Shown here: in pieces, positions 45,341 to 58,696 of the stretch
Position numbering within the stretch: position 1 is the first letter of the stretch
How the letters are laid out: every line of letters begins with the position of its first letter
Origin: Vitrella brassicaformis
Lineage: Eukaryota; Sar; Vitrellaceae
Reading direction: 5' to 3'
DNA length: 64,000 nt
NCBI GenBank assembly: GCA_001179505.1
Contig: CDMY01000510.1
Location: 23,524-87,523 of the forward strand
The notes under the pieces: model-generated
What the model was told of the DNA's origin: nothing
What the model saw: only the letters and a program-made list of their open reading frames with translations
Database searches by the model: none
Position numbers and translations under genes: made by a program

Positions 45341-47009
45341 CTACCCTACTTTGGTCATCTGCAGTCTGTATCGTCCCCGTGACGTGCGCGAGATGTCATG
45401 AATCTCCAGCCGCCCCTTGCCCCTCACTGTGATGACGTCCCCCGCCTTGACCTCCTTGCTCGATGAACGCACCTCCTTCCAATTCACATACACCACCCCC
45501 TCCTAAATACACTCACACACACACAACCATATGGCATAACAGCATGAACACATCGCATCCATCAACCCTCCGGCATGGGCGGGGTGGACGGATGATTGGA
45601 TTGACTAACCTGTTCGATCATCTTGGCCATCTTGGACCGGCTGATTCGCATGCCGCCGCTGGCCACTGCATCGAGGCGCAGCGACGCCTCAACAGACGAC
45701 ACCTCTTTCCTCTTGGCCTCGCCCGCCCGCAGCTCGTCAAAGGGGATCGGCTCAACGTACACATTGACCGTCCGAACACTAAACCAGAGACACAATCCCC
45801 ACACACAATGAGGGATGCTCCTGCCTGCGGTGTTTGGCGCATGTCATGTGAACCTGGTGAGCTCCGCTTTGACGACCTCCGCCACGTCTGATTCGACGAT
45901 GACCTGGGCGCCGCGCTGGCCGAGCACGAGAACGTCACCCACTCGATCTCGCTCGACGCCACTGCCAAGAATCGCACCCAGGAAGTCGCGATGATCAGCC
46001 GGGTCGAAGAGGAAGTTTCCCTCAATAGCCAACGCCTGCATGAAGACGGGAGGCGTGTTCTTGCCAGCTGCTGCCGTTGCTTACGGTGAAGGCATCTTCG
46101 TACTCCTCTCTCCAGGCCTGATCTTCCATGACCATCTCGCTGCTGCATATAGACAAGAGAACACAGACATGTGCGATGGTAATCGGGTAGATGCGCCATT
46201 TCTTGCCGGCCGGTGGGCTACTTGTGGAAGAAGACGCGTTGCCTCTCGGCGCCTGGGAAGCCGCCCCAGCTGTGCAAGGTGACAGCGGCGATCTTGTCAA
46301 AGGCCTCTCGGAGCACATCGACAGCCAATGGAGGAAGGAAATGAGTGCTGGTCACTCGCCACTGCCTGACACACGGACACACACACAGGCAGACAATACG
46401 CTATGCTGCCTGTCCTTGCGCGTGTGTGGTGTTGAAACCGTACCGTGAGGCCTGTTCAGCAGCATCGAGTGCCTGCCGTGCAGGCATCGCCTCCATCCCC
46501 TTTATCTCCAGCGTCTTGAGCAGCTTGTCCCTATTACCGATGTCGCCCCTCACACGCCCCCCTGCCCTCCCTCCCCCGGCCCCTGCCGACCTCTCCTTCT
46601 TGCCGCCCTTGCCTCCCTCTGCTGCAGCAGTGCCGTCGAGCTTGGCGAGCAACTCGTCAATGTCCACATCTCTGATGCTTTTGACCTCAGTTTGTGGAAG
46701 CGCATCGACATAGGGGTTCTCGTCCGTGTAGCCCGTTTCTCCGGTGAGTTCGTCATTCAGATCAAAGCTGGCGACGTCGAAAGATGGACGGCGCTTGCGA
46801 GCGGCCCTCGCAGTGCAAGATGCTCTCCCTCTGCAACGTGCTCCAGGGAGGTTGGAGAAGCAGGGAGGAGGATGGTTGCCGAGGGGATGTGCACTTGAGC
46901 GACAGATCCGCCTCCGCTTTGTGAGTGGCAGTACATCAAGCGAGCCGCTGCTGTCTTGAATGGCCGTCACCATGAACAGATAACTCATCAGCCCCATCAG
47001 TCCATGCAT
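45341..47009 (-). CDS. photosystem-II-type S4 RNA-binding protein (YlmH-like), probably plastid-targeted
   Basis: Six exons (46444-47009, 46222-46365, 46085-46142, 45854-46035, 45610-45778, 45341-45502) sum to 1281 nt, 426 aa. The conserved core runs HSWGGFPGAERQR, DHRDFLGAILGSGVERDRVGD, VLGQRGAQVIVES, VEASLRLDAVASGG and MSRSKMAKMIE-type S4 start (here RISRSKMAKMIEQ), then YVNWKEV and VRGKGRLEI. This order and spacing match the cyanobacterial and plant 'photosystem II S4 domain protein' group, which is thought to act in chloroplast RNA or PSII maintenance. The N-terminus (MHGLMGLMSYLFMVTA) is hydrophobic, followed by a basic Ser/Arg-rich stretch, fitting a bipartite plastid presequence. A CAGCAG tandem acceptor at 46145-46140 could add or drop one residue. 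Confidence 0.86.
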
Positions 47010-47126
47010 CAGACTTCGATTTGACGTGCAAGCTTAAAGGCGAGCTCGAGGAAGGACGAGAGCTGGTCGGTTCCGAGCCGTAGTAGAAGCACTTTGAAGC
47101 GCTCTGACACAACGAACGCCTCAGGG

Positions 47127-47896
47127 ATGGGAGTTCTCGGTATGCTGCTGTGCACAAACACACATGTGGTGGCCTGACTCAAGGCCTGACTCACATCTGG
47201 CATTGCTGCAGTGTGATTTGATTTCCAGCCACAGGCCGCTCCGCTACCGCCAAGGATCTGGCCACCAGCAAGGTGATGACCTTCGTTCCCAACGTGCAGC
47301 CGAGTGTGCAGAGCCTCCAAGTGCAGCAGCAGATCCTGCAGCATGAGCTTGAGGCGCTGCAACAGGACTTGTCGCAGCTCCAGAAAGCAGAAAAGACCTT
47401 CACTGCCTACAGGGTGAGGCAGGGCAGCCAGTGAATGGCAGTCAGATCAGAAGGACGAGATGGAAACAGGCATGGTGATGATGTGATGTGGTGTGTTGCG
47501 CGTTCGTTGTGTGCTGTGGTTGTTGCTTGCCCCGGCCGCCTGCAGAGCAAGATGGAGTGGCGTGTGAGGGGCGGGCGGCTGTTCTGGTGCCTCCTCCTGC
47601 TGCAGCTGCCCCTCGCACTGCTGCTGCATTTCACCACGGACCAGTGCAACGGCGAGGGCTTCCTCTCCTTCTCCCTCTGCGGCCTCCTCTGGTGGGTGCA
47701 CTCCTGGAACCTCGGCGGAGTATTGTATCTACTCATGCACCGAGTGGCGCCTTACTTCGCCGATGACATCGGTAACGCGCCCCATATGGACGCGATCGCG
47801 GAGGAGCTGCAGGTTAGCCTCGACAGCCTGACCCAGAAGCTGGCGGACGCACACCAGCTGCTGGCGCAAGTGACCGCCGTGCTCGAGGGGCTGTAG
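47127..47896 (+). CDS. small protein with N-terminal coiled coil and two hydrophobic segments
   Basis: Three exons (47127-47139, 47229-47413, 47546-47896) sum to 549 nt, 182 aa. The first exon is only 13 nt (MGVL plus one base) and is the least certain part; an alternative start is the internal ATG in KVMTFVPNVQ. A Gln/Leu-rich coiled coil (LQVQQQILQHELEALQQ) precedes two membrane-like segments (FWCLLLLQLPLALLLHF and LCGLLWWVHSWNLGGVLYLL) and a second amphipathic helix. No family recognised. If the 13-nt exon is right, Gly2 could be myristoylated. Confidence 0.6.
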
Positions 47897-48346
47897 CCAT
47901 ACATAAATACGTTCTTTATCTACTCATGTGTAAGTAAGAGGCGTCTGTTTGTTGTTTCCGCCGCCTTCTGTCCCTCTGTGTTTCGCTTCTAATTTTCCTG
48001 GCTGCGTGCCAGCGGTTTTGCTTTACACTATATCATATCTATTTGTAGTGATGGATACCTGGCTATGGTGCAGTGTGTGTGTGTGTGTGTGTGGACGGCT
48101 GTGTACTGACTGAGTTGCTGGCGGGACTCATCGATGCCACGCCATGTGCGTGGCGAGAGACCGAACCGAATCAATCGGTGGACAAAGGTGCGGATGAAAT
48201 GCGTCACTTACATGCGTGTACAGAGTCGAGTCCCAAGCTCTTACTCCCGCGCATCAAACCACCCGATGCACAAATCTCCATGGCACACACACATACATAG
48301 TCACACACTCTCTACTGTCTATCCATCCATCCATCCATGCACTCGT
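47897..48346. other. intergenic, convergent 3' ends
   Basis: No gene recognised in 450 bp. A GT microsatellite lies at 48073-48093. Confidence 0.5.
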
Positions 48347-50607
48347 TTATCGAAACACCACATGAGAGAGCAGCCGGATGATCTCCAAAGCAGGGTGGGT
48401 GGAAACGTCCCGCTCGCCCGCAGCCCCACCATAAGTCCATCTGCTCAGCAGTCGGTGAATGGCTGACAGCCACCGTAGGCCCTGCTCCCGCAACCATCCC
48501 ATCAGCAGCAGCCATTCTGCTCTGTCTCTCTGTGTTGGTCTCCTTGCTGTATCTGCTGCAGGTGGGTCGATTTGCCAGTGGTGCAGGGCTTTCGGTGTCC
48601 ATGTATGCCACATTCTGACGGGCCACGTCACTAGCTGCGGCAGCCACACGGGGAAGGGCAGCACGCGGGGCCACTGCACCGGAAAGCTATACACACTGAC
48701 CAGCACGCCATCAACAAAGAGGCGCCTAGAGAAGGTGAGCGGCGCGTAGAGGCCGCTGTTTTGTTGAGACGAGCTAATCGGTCGAACACGCAAGACACTC
48801 GCCAATGACCATGTTGACGTCTTAGCCACATGGACGATGAGAGAATCGCCTGGCTGGACTTGCTGAGCCTCTGTTGCCCTCAGCCGCCGCCGCAGCAATA
48901 CATAGACATAATGCTCGGGGGAGAGACGCAGTCTGCCGTCGTGGACATTGCTGATATTGCCGTTCTGAGTCAGATGTGATGGTGGTGAGAGCGGGCGGTA
49001 ATGGATATCAATCCACGCGGGGGGCATGGCGTGAGGGGCCCTAGCGAAGACAAGGGTCTGTGTCTCTCTCGCGCAGGATATATCCCTCCCTCCCTATTGT
49101 TGACACTGACTGACCTGTGAAGGAAAGTGACGACCTGGTCGAAGAAAGGACTGCCTGACGAGGTCATCGATAGCACCATGTCGCCTGCACACGAAAGGTG
49201 CACCAAATGAGGAACACGCTTCACCGAGGTGTCTCTCTCTTCCATTTAGCCCCCGCACCCTCTCTTAGTTCTTCCATTGTCTTGGCCCCTTCAGGTGTCA
49301 CGACGGTGCCGTCGCGTGGAAAGCACACAGTCATCTTCTCTGCAAGTGGTAGAGTGAGACACACAGAACCAACGGGGTGAGGGGGCAACACACATCCGTG
49401 CAGGTAGGTAGGTCACGCACGTCCCGTTCCAAGTAAGCACGAGGGCTGGAATTTGAAGTCGTCTTCGTCCGGCTCGATGTAGTAGAGAAAGGCCGACTCG
49501 ACGATGCAATTTTGGGGGAACGCCGCACCCAGGACAGTGCCGGCGACGCTGCGCAGACAAAGCCGACACTAGGCATATAGATGAGACATGCCATGGTCTG
49601 TTTGATGCCCTCTTTCAGCCGTCACTCACTCACTTTCCTTCTTTGCCCATCACGTCCTTCTTCTTCTCTTCGAATTTCTGGTCGGCTTTCATCATCTTAT
49701 CCCACTTATCCCCAATCCCCCTCTCGTCCGCATACTCCCCGGCTCCGCTCTCACTCTCCGCCGACGCTCGCTGCCTCTGCAAGAGAGACACCGGTGACAC
49801 GGCGGCTGAATCGGCATTCCTTGCCGCCCAGTGGTCCTGCTGTGCCAACTCGAGCAGTGGCTGCACTTCGTGGCGTGCAGGGGGTGTCGGCTGCCGCCAT
49901 ATAGACTGGTGGTCGTATGGATGGGGGATGGGGGGGTACAGGAGAGGCTGGCTGTCGATGGGGTACAGCACGCCAATCACCGCAGCCTTGAGCAGGCGCT
50001 GGAAGGTGAGACATTTTCCCGCATCGCTCTCCAGAGGCAGATGCCAGAGCATCTCCTCCTCACTCGCTGACTCGACAAAGGAAGCCGTGTGCGCTCTCCC
50101 CGTATCGTTGTCATGTCTTCTCTCCTGCAATGCGGCGGTGCCGATGAATCGTCGATAGAGGGGCTGCAGCTGGGGAAAAAGGCTAGAGAGAAGAGGCAGG
50201 GGCACGCGGGTCGTCCCCTCCTCGTCTGTCTGGTCATCATCCAGCTGGCCGAACAGCGGACATCCCATCACACAGAATGACCTCGTCGCATTGGAGGCCC
50301 TCTCGCTGCAGTCAGTGGCCGACAAACGGGACTCTTCGGTGGTCTCGTTGCGGGCGGCGCTGGTGTGTCTTTCTCTGCCGTCGGTGGTGTTGGTGCTGGT
50401 GCTGGTGCTGACTTCTGAGGCCTCCAGTCGCCCGCCGATAATTCCATCTCGTCTCCTTTGCAGCTTGTGCACGCGCAGCGGGGACGGAGCAAGAGGAGAG
50501 AGGGAAATCAAGATGCCTCTTCGCAGCGTCCTGGCGACTCGCAGGGAGGCGAGGGCACGCCCCAGACATGTGAGAAGCCATATCGCGGCCAGGGTGAAGA
50601 GGTGCAT
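48347..50607 (-). CDS. secreted protein with C-terminal Hedgehog-type Hint (Hog) domain
   Basis: Five exons (49634-50607, 49421-49548, 49259-49339, 49111-49184, 48347-48964) sum to 1875 nt, 624 aa. MHLFTLAAIWLLTCLGRALA is a signal peptide. The first 360 or so residues match nothing I know. The Hint module begins VCFPRDGTVV (Cys373), then KTMEELREGDMVLSM, RLRLSPEHYVYV (His437), VQPGDSLIVHV and GLYAPLTFSRRLFVDGVLV, the block order of Hog domains. Cys373 and His437 sit about 64 residues apart, close to fly Hedgehog spacing, so self-cleavage before Cys373 is plausible. The Asp needed for cholesterol transfer in Hedgehog is not evident (the segment reads FLHRSNGNI), so cleavage might end in hydrolysis or another acceptor. 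That last point is inference. Confidence 0.77.
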
Positions 50608-50927
50608 GTTGAACGGTTTTCACTTCACAATCTCGATTGAGGTGGCATTCGGATTTTCGACTCCACTGAGATACAGATCTGAGGAAGGCAGCTCTCCAGC
50701 GCGAGCTTAGCCGTGGGGGCGGGAGGATCTCCTGGGGGCCGATTTGGTCGACAGCGACGCGTCCCTCCTTTTGTCTTTTCTTTTCCGCCGGACACCTGGG
50801 CGTCTCCCAGCTCTTGAGAGGACAGCTGCGAAGAGTCCTTACCGCAAAATCGCATGCGAAGGAGGTGACTTCGCGCCGGCTCCTTGTCGAAGCTGCACCA
50901 GGCTTCCACCATTGCAAATAGCCCCAG
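50608..50927. promoter_or_regulatory. shared head-to-head promoter, Hog gene / TRP-Flc-like gene
   Basis: 320 bp between divergent start codons; no diagnostic motif found. Confidence 0.4.
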
Positions 50928-53900
50928 ATGGAGGCCCCTACCGCAGCAGAGAGAAGGTCTGACGCCCCGGATGCGTCGGACGGCAGGGCAAAGGCGCCTT
51001 CCTTTTCCTTCGTCGGCCGCCGGAAGAGCGGCCTCTTGAGCTTCTTCGTGTGCATCTGTGTGGCCCTTTTGATCGCTCCGTTGGGAACGCAAGGCGAGGA
51101 CATCGACATATGGCTGAAGCCGCACAAGATATCGACGAGCCACGGCAAGTGGAGCCAGGACTTCGACCCCGACACTTACGACTACAACATCGAGATCAGC
51201 CATCTGCATGGCACCATCACGTTCGTGATTGAGCTGGAGACCGACAAGCTCAAGGTGGGCGAGTACCCCCGCGTGCAGGTGGACGGGGGAGATGTGGACC
51301 CCTATGGTCTCATCACCGAGACCATCTTCCTCAAGATGGACAGGTAAAGGCAGAGAGGGACAGATGGGACGGGAGAGAAGTCAGTCCCCTTTCTCTTGTC
51401 CGTCGTATCGTCAGTTTGCAAACAAACACTAAGGTCGCCTTCATCAACCCCGCCACTGGCGCGGAGCTCACATACACCTTCACGATCGACAGATCCAAGG
51501 TACGCGCACACAGACACAGGAAAGACACACTACCTGCGACAAATGTCTTGAGGTCATGTCGCTCCTTAGGCGCCTCCCCTGGTGGGCATCAGCGACGCCA
51601 AGTTCTACGACGACCAGTCCAACATGCTGTCCATCCACCCTGACATCGAATACGACATCGACAGATTCGCAGTCTATGTCGCCGACACCACCAAACAGGG
51701 TGGGCACCGACACACAAACAGAGACACAATCCCCGGCACCATCTGCGGCACTTTCTGCGTCAGTCACGGGCAAGATTGACTGTGGCCTTGGCACGCTTCG
51801 CATCAAGGATCCCCAGGTGTCCCCTGAGTACAAGGACTGGTCCAACGGCGCCGCATACACCCTCAACAGAAACTTGATGGCCATGAAGACCACACTCGAG
51901 GTCAGAAGCTCACATCCGGCACATCCGGCACCTCAGCTCATGTGTCCACATCTCGTGCATCCCGTCTGCACACGCAGGCCGAGTGTACCGTGACGCAGAA
52001 CGGCCAGACGGCGGCGCGCCGTTTCTTCTTTGTGGTGTCAGCCGATCCGGACGCCAGCGACATCCCCAGGCCACGGATCGCTATCGAGTCCAATGGACTC
52101 GCGTGCAACTGGGTGGGTTGGTGTAGAGGGAAGGACACACAACAAGACAGGCAGGCAGGCAGGGATGGATGGATGGATGGCTTGATTCATGCGGGTCATC
52201 AGGATGATAAGGCCAAGGTGTTTGAGTGTCCCAATGACAAGAGCAAGCTTCGCCTGATCGCATGGAACGACCCCGCCTACCGTCTCACCCTCAAGTCTGG
52301 CAACGGGGTCAGTGAGTGAATCGATATAGACGAAAAAACATACCCTGCTCCACCCTCTTTGGCCCTTCTATGTGTGTGTCACTGCAGCAAGTCGGCGTTC
52401 GTCTGCCTGTTGGCACACCAAGCCGAGAATTCGATTCATCGCTCGGAGAGGTTGGTCAGACACACAATCAGAGTAAAGAGGCCAAGGGGAGAGAGCACAC
52501 ACGTGCCTGTGTGTGTTGGATACAGTTATACACCTTGAGCGTGACGGCCGGCGATACCAAGGTCGACTACAAGCTCAAATTCAGCGCGGGAGGTGCTCAG
52601 AAGAACCCGTTCGTCGCTGCTGTGGGATACACTCTCGCCGGATCCGTTGGTACGCACGTGGATATGTCTCGGTGCGTCACGGCAGCACCAGCCATCATGC
52701 CTTGTTCTTCTGTGTCTGTCTGCAGCGGCCAACGCTGTGGTGTTGACGACGGTGCTTGGAGCAGCCAACCTGCTCGGCTTCGGCGCCCCCCTGGGCGCCA
52801 GCGAGATCCTCACCAGCCTCGCATTCCTCCTGCAATTCACTGACTTCTCTGACATCTCCAAGGCAAGCGGAGAGTGAGGGACAGCGACAGAAGGAGACCG
52901 TCAATTCTCATCTGACACGCGTGCAGGGCAACACGCTGCTGAGTGCCCTGACGTACTCCACCAAGTGGGTGACGCTCTTCTGGCCCTTCCCCGACGGCGA
53001 GACCACACCCACAACCGGCCGCAGACTCTCCGCTGACCTCGAGGGCGCTGCTGGCGAGAGCGAATTTGTGGTCCTCCACTCACTCAACCGCGCAAAGGTC
53101 ACTCATTCACTCACTCATTGCTTGAATGGCCGCCACATCCCATTCCCTGTCAATCCCTAAAGACCTGTTTTCTTGTCTGCTTCTCGTCCGCCCAGGGGTG
53201 CCTGTTTGTGTGCGCTTTGCTTCTGGCGGCCTTGCTGATCATCCACTGCGTTCTGCTGCTGAAGAACCACATCCTTGACAGGGGCCGCACCTTCCCTTAC
53301 CGCTTTCGCTTCGGCAACTGGGAGAGCCGCCTGCTGTACTTCATCCTCTTCCCTTCCACTGTGGCCGCCACATACATCATCGCTGTAAGTCTGTCTGCAG
53401 GGCACCGGAGGATTCATGAGACACTCGGCAGTATCTCTCTCTCATCGCGTTGTTGTGTCTGTTTGCTGACATGTCAGCATGAAGACAGCACCTGGTGGTG
53501 GCGTCTTGGCTGCGGTCTGATCATTCCCGCCTATTTCATCTGGGCCACCGTCTCATTCGTCATGATCTACAAACACGTACACACCACACCCTGACCTGAC
53601 GCGGGCACACACACAGTGACATGCACACAGTCGTCACCCCAAGATGCATATACGCAATGATCAGGTGTTGGAGGGCAACGTGAGGTGGCTGGTTGACCAT
53701 GAGGACGAGGAGGACACCGCCGCGCACAACACCGCCCAGAACAGAAAGGCAGAGCTCGAGCTCGAGCTAGGCGGCCTGGAGCCTGACGCAAGGAGCATCA
53801 ACCTCCTCAACAAGAAGAAAGGACACGTAAGCACCGACCGCTTCACCCCTTCCCGGATGTTTGCAGTCCGTTGTTGTCTCCTCTTGCTGTGTCAGTTCTT

Positions 53901-56900
53901 TGGCTGGGGCACGACGCTGTCTGAGGGTATCGGTGATGTGTCCAAGCACCTTGGCGGCCCCCTCCCCGGCTACTGGACGGACAATGTCGTGGACCAACTC
54001 AACACGGAGCCCATGGACAGGTACATGGACAGACACACACACACATGCACAGGTAGATGTGCAGGCAATTGTGTTCTGCCCGTGCGCAGGTCGATTCTGG
54101 GCAGCTGGCTGCCGTGGAAGTGGACGAGCACCTGCGCCGACGTCTCTCCTGTGCTCATCAATCCCGACGACGGCCGGGCCCCAGCCGCCGCACCCACTGC
54201 ACGTTAACCTTCTCTCTTTCTCCACGCGCATAGAAGCAGTCAGACTGATGCTCCCTGTGTCGTGTGGTGTATGCATGTGGCGCAGCGATGGGGTATACGG
54301 CTCGTGTGGTGAACGTGGTGGGTGCCCGCCACCCGGCGTACCAGTGCAACACCGCACAGATGAGGGCGAGAGGCGTGGAGCAGCTGGTCGGCAGGCACCT
54401 CGGCACCTGGCTCGAACTCATGTTCACGTGAGCATCAAGAGAGGACAGGAGACATCAGCCACCACCGGGGTGTCTTTCATTGGTGGTGTGTGGTTGGGGT
54501 GGCTCGCCAGGCCTGAGGTGCTGTGTCGTCTGCATTACGAGATTGTAGAGAACGAGTTGCGTGAGGGCGACGACCAGCCATTCGAGATACCCCTGCACGT
54601 CAGAAACGCACAGCTGCAGGTACACACACAGACCGATCGGCACGTGGAGGCACCCCACCCCCACACCCCACCCCACCACACCCACGCGTGGCTGGCCGGA
54701 TGCGTGTGTGTAGGGCCCGATGACGAGCGGCAGTCTGTGCTTCTTCTTCGACGGCGCCCGATGCCCCTACGTCCGGGTGGTCGACAGCTGGGTCAAACTC
54801 CTGTTCGGCATTCTCGTGGGCCTCGTGCTCGCATACCCCACCCTGGCCGTCACCCCAGGCGCATTCTGCACCATCGGCCTTCTCTCCATCGCAACCTTCG
54901 TCGCAATTCTTCGTGAGCACGACACACACACGGGGGAGGGGGTTTTTGGTCTGGGTGTGTGAGTCCATCCGTGTGTGGGTTTGCGTCTGCAGTGACGTCG
55001 CCGTACAGCCGTGCGCTTGAGAATTGGCTTCAATTCGGCATCTACTTCAGCATCGCTGTGTCGAGTTTCGCTTTCATGGCGCTCTACTACCAGACCAACG
55101 AAGTCGACCCAGCCCTCTACACCATCCTCAGTGAGCGTGGAAAACGAGACACATAATCGGAGCAGGTGTGCATTGGTGTTTATTGCTTCTGTGTGTGCAG
55201 CTGTGACGATTCTGATGTGTCTGTTCCTTGGGGCCTACTCGGTGCTCCTCACCTTCATTATCTTCACTGCCGTCACATGCCCGCCTGTCGACGAAGAGCC
55301 ACGGTACCCTCCCCTCCCCCCAGCCACACACACACACGCACACACACACACACGCCCCTCCCTCCCTCCCTACTTCTCTTTCTGTGTATGTGTCAGCACA
55401 TGGAGCGAGGCGAGCCACCGGGTTGAGGTCAGCATCGGAGCAGCCGACGACGGATGGCTCCTCAACATCGAGGGCTTCTCCAAGCGACCCATCAAAGAGG
55501 CTCACGTACGCACCCCACCGCACCCTCCCCGCTCTCTCTCTCTCTCACCTCTCAACACACGCACTCCTACATGGCCCGGTGTATGTATGTGTCAATCAAT
55601 CGGCAGATCTGCGTGGTCAGCCGAGAGTGGGACATGGACGACTCGCCCGACGAGAACGAGCGCACCATAGCGGGCATCACCTGCGGCAAGCCGTCGTGTT
55701 TCGGCGTGGACGGGCTTGAGCGCCCCCCACTGCCCACTGAGATACAGGTGGTGGAGAATGTGTCAGAGGACGCACTGCCCAAGCTGCAGTTCTCTGTAGA
55801 CGAGTTTGTCGACGTCGCCAGCAAAGGTCCTCGAGGGTGTGGGTGGGGAAATTGGGGGGACTGAGCGTTGTATGGGTGTCTCTGTGTGTGGGGTGGATGG
55901 ATGGATGGCAGGGATGGCGCGTACGCACCAGGATGTGCTACAGGGCATCGTGTCGAATCACGAGAACACACTCCCACACATCAGACACCTCAGTAAGGCC
56001 AACACACACACGCACCAGCCACACACACCCTCTCTGTGTCTGTGTCTGTGTCTGTGTCTGTGTGTGCAGTCGCGCAGGACATGCCAGTGCCCCTGCTGTG
56101 TCTGTATGCGCCCAACACGCTAAATGAGGACGGCGACATCACCAACCCCGAGGAGCCCAAGGCCTGCAAGAGGCCAGACATCAAAAACACCCACTTCTAC
56201 CGACACATCAACTTCTACGACCAATCGCCGTAGCAATGCAATCATCACCACGAGGGTGTGGTGTGCCTCTGTTGATCTGTGCGTGTCTTTGCTCTGCTCT
56301 TGTTTCAGCCCTGACGTTGAGAAGCTGGCATCGTGGTTTGTCCAGGATGCGTCGACTGCCGAAATGGCGCAGCAACTCGCCGTGTATGTTCACAGACAGA
56401 CACAAACGTGGCCCTTTTACCAGCCTACATACACGGGCACGGGCATGTGCATGTCTGTGCATCATTCTGCTGTCCACAGGGCGGTGATGCAGCACGTGGC
56501 CAACCGCATCCACACAGACATTGTGGTGGTCAACGTCTTTGGCATCAAGAAGATCGAACGGACACCCGAGCAGATACAGCGAGACCGCATCCAGGAGCAG
56601 CAGGCGTAAGCCGAGCCAAGCCAAGCCAAGCCGAGACAAACACACCACACCCAGAGCAGGCCTCCATTCGTGTGTCTGTCTGTGTGTGTGTGTGCATGTG
56701 TCGATCAGTGCGCTTGAGCCTGACGAGGAGGACATTGAGGTGGTAGTTGACCAGGCCGCCCGCCCCCGGGCCATCAAGACCAAAACCAAGTACACCCTGC
56801 CCTGACCCACCCTACACATAAACAGAGAGATCGTGTAGCGTGCATCCAACCAACCTGTGTTGCGGTGTGTGTGTGTGTGTGTGTGTGTGTGTAGGGGCTT

Positions 56901-58149
56901 GTGCGGCATCGGCACGACTCGTCAGCGTCGCATCCCTACAGGTTACGGCGGACAGGAGGAGGACGAGAGCGAAGCCGAGGAGGAAGAGGATGGTATGTGT
57001 CTACACACACACACACACACACACAGACACGCACACGAGTTGTTACATGTGCGGTGGCGGTGGGTCAGATGAGCCTGATAAGGAGGAATTGGCTGTGGCG
57101 CGTCGCATGGGTCTGCTGCCGCCCGAGCAGGCGGCCGCGGCGGCCGGAGGATACCCACTCATGCCCATCTACGCCACACAGGGGCCCATGCAGCAGGCTC
57201 GAAAGAAAGAAATCAAACACACACACCGGAATGATTGCAGACATATTATGGGTGCCGTGTTTCTATGTCTGACCGTGTCTGCAGGACATGTTTGGCGGCG
57301 GCCTCCCGAGCACTTACGCCACGGGCAACAACACCATGATCTTCAACAACACTCAGTCGCTAGGTACCACACACAGACACAGACACAGACACACGCATAC
57401 TCAGACACAGAAGGACGTCTCACCATGTGTGTGTGTGTGAACGTGTCCTGTGTGGTGGGTGCAGCCGGTAGTATGCCGCCTCAGATGGCTCCCTACAGCC
57501 TGGCCCAGTCGGCCCACCACCCCCAGGGACCGCCCGGCCGATTTGCAAGCGTCTTCACTCTGCCATCATACATCTGGTATCCCACCCACAACAGACGCAC
57601 CCATATCCATCCATCCATTCACTCATTCTCCTGGTGTCTCAGGTCGCCCCAGAACCCGGTGCTGCAGGGCCAGACGGTGGCGCAGCCACTGCAGACACTG
57701 CAGGAGTCCGAGGAATCGCCCGCTGCTGCTGCCGCTGCTGTGCCCATCGTGCAGCCGCCGGCACCTCAGGTAAATACACCCACCCGCCACACCATCCACA
57801 CTGGTAGAGACGTCACTCTGTGTCCATGGGGATTGATGCACTGCAGTCTATCATTGCAAGCGTCACCGCAGCTGCCGTGCAGAACTTGACTGCTGGCGAG
57901 GCCGGTGAGGGGCAGCCGGGGCTGGCCGGCGACCTGCCTGAGGACCCACTCACAGCCGCCCAGGTGCAGCAGCTGCAGCCTCAGGAGGAAGAGCCGCAGC
58001 AGCCTGCTCCAGCTGCTGCTGCCGCTGAGGAGGCCCCTGCCGCTGCTGCCGCTGCTGCTGCTGCCCCTGTTGCTACAGAGGAGGAGCAGGAGCCGGCTGG
58101 TGAGGGTCAGCCTGGCGTGGCGGGCGACCTGCCTGAGGACTCATTCTAA
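50928..58149 (+). CDS. large polytopic membrane protein, TRP/Flc-like
   Basis: About 30 or more exons, from ATG 50928 to TAA 58147-58149. First exons: 50928-51343, 51415-51499, 51570-51699, 51764-51900, 51978-52112, 52203-52307, 52388-52450, 52526-52649, 52726-52862 (GC donor), 52927-53097, 53196-53384. A basic N-terminus and signal-anchor (LLSFFVCICVALLIAPLG) lead into a beta-rich extracytoplasmic region of about 400 residues. Then comes a membrane region with GASEILTSLAFLLQF, GCLFVCALLLAALLIIHCVLLL, LLYFILFPSTVAATYI and several more helices. This arrangement recalls fungal Flc/TRP-like proteins (extracellular ML-like domain plus TRP-type helices), but identity is weak. The cytosolic tail is long, acidic, then Pro/Ala/Gln-rich, with two near-identical units (GEGQPGLAGDLPED and GEGQPGVAGDLPED). 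Roughly 1500 residues in all. Confidence 0.68.
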
Positions 58150-58696
58150 GAAGGAAGCGTACACACAGCCATATATATTGATTCGTTTCTTGTGGTTGCC
58201 CTCCCTGCCTGGTGGTGTCTGGCTGGCTGGCGTCTGGCTGGTGCCTGAGTGTTTTTGAGAGTACGGATGCATGCGTCCATGGCTGGTGGCTGGTGGTCTG
58301 TCTGGTCTGGTTGGCTGATTGAGAGGATAGGCACAAATCGATGGATGAATGGATGGACGGACGGATGGATGGACACTGACTGACTGCCTGAGACGACAGA
58401 GCATCTTCTGAACGCTTGGAAAAGCCTGCACGGACTGGGGGTAGCAAATCCATACCATGCATCAATCCAGCATCCTCACGCTGAGGTCACGCCATTAGAC
58501 AGCCGGGATAAGCAGGGGGCCCCATCACGGGCACGACCCAGCTGGCACTCGTGCTTTGCTGCATAGCTGAATACGCAACGGACGACAGACAAGCGCGCCA
58601 CCAACCCAGTCTCTCTCTCAATCCACCGCACTATCGCAGTACCACAGGTACCAGACGGATACACCCCTCGTCCCTTCCCTCTCCTAGACATGTCTG
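58150..58696. other. intergenic, convergent 3' ends
   Basis: No gene in 547 bp. CTGG and GGAT runs at 58216-58300 and 58340-58370. Confidence 0.5.

Noticed and set aside
54200-54206. TAA at 54204-54206 as the end of the membrane protein gene
   Set aside because: A GT donor precedes it, at 54203, and the next exon from 54286 continues in phase with further membrane helices.
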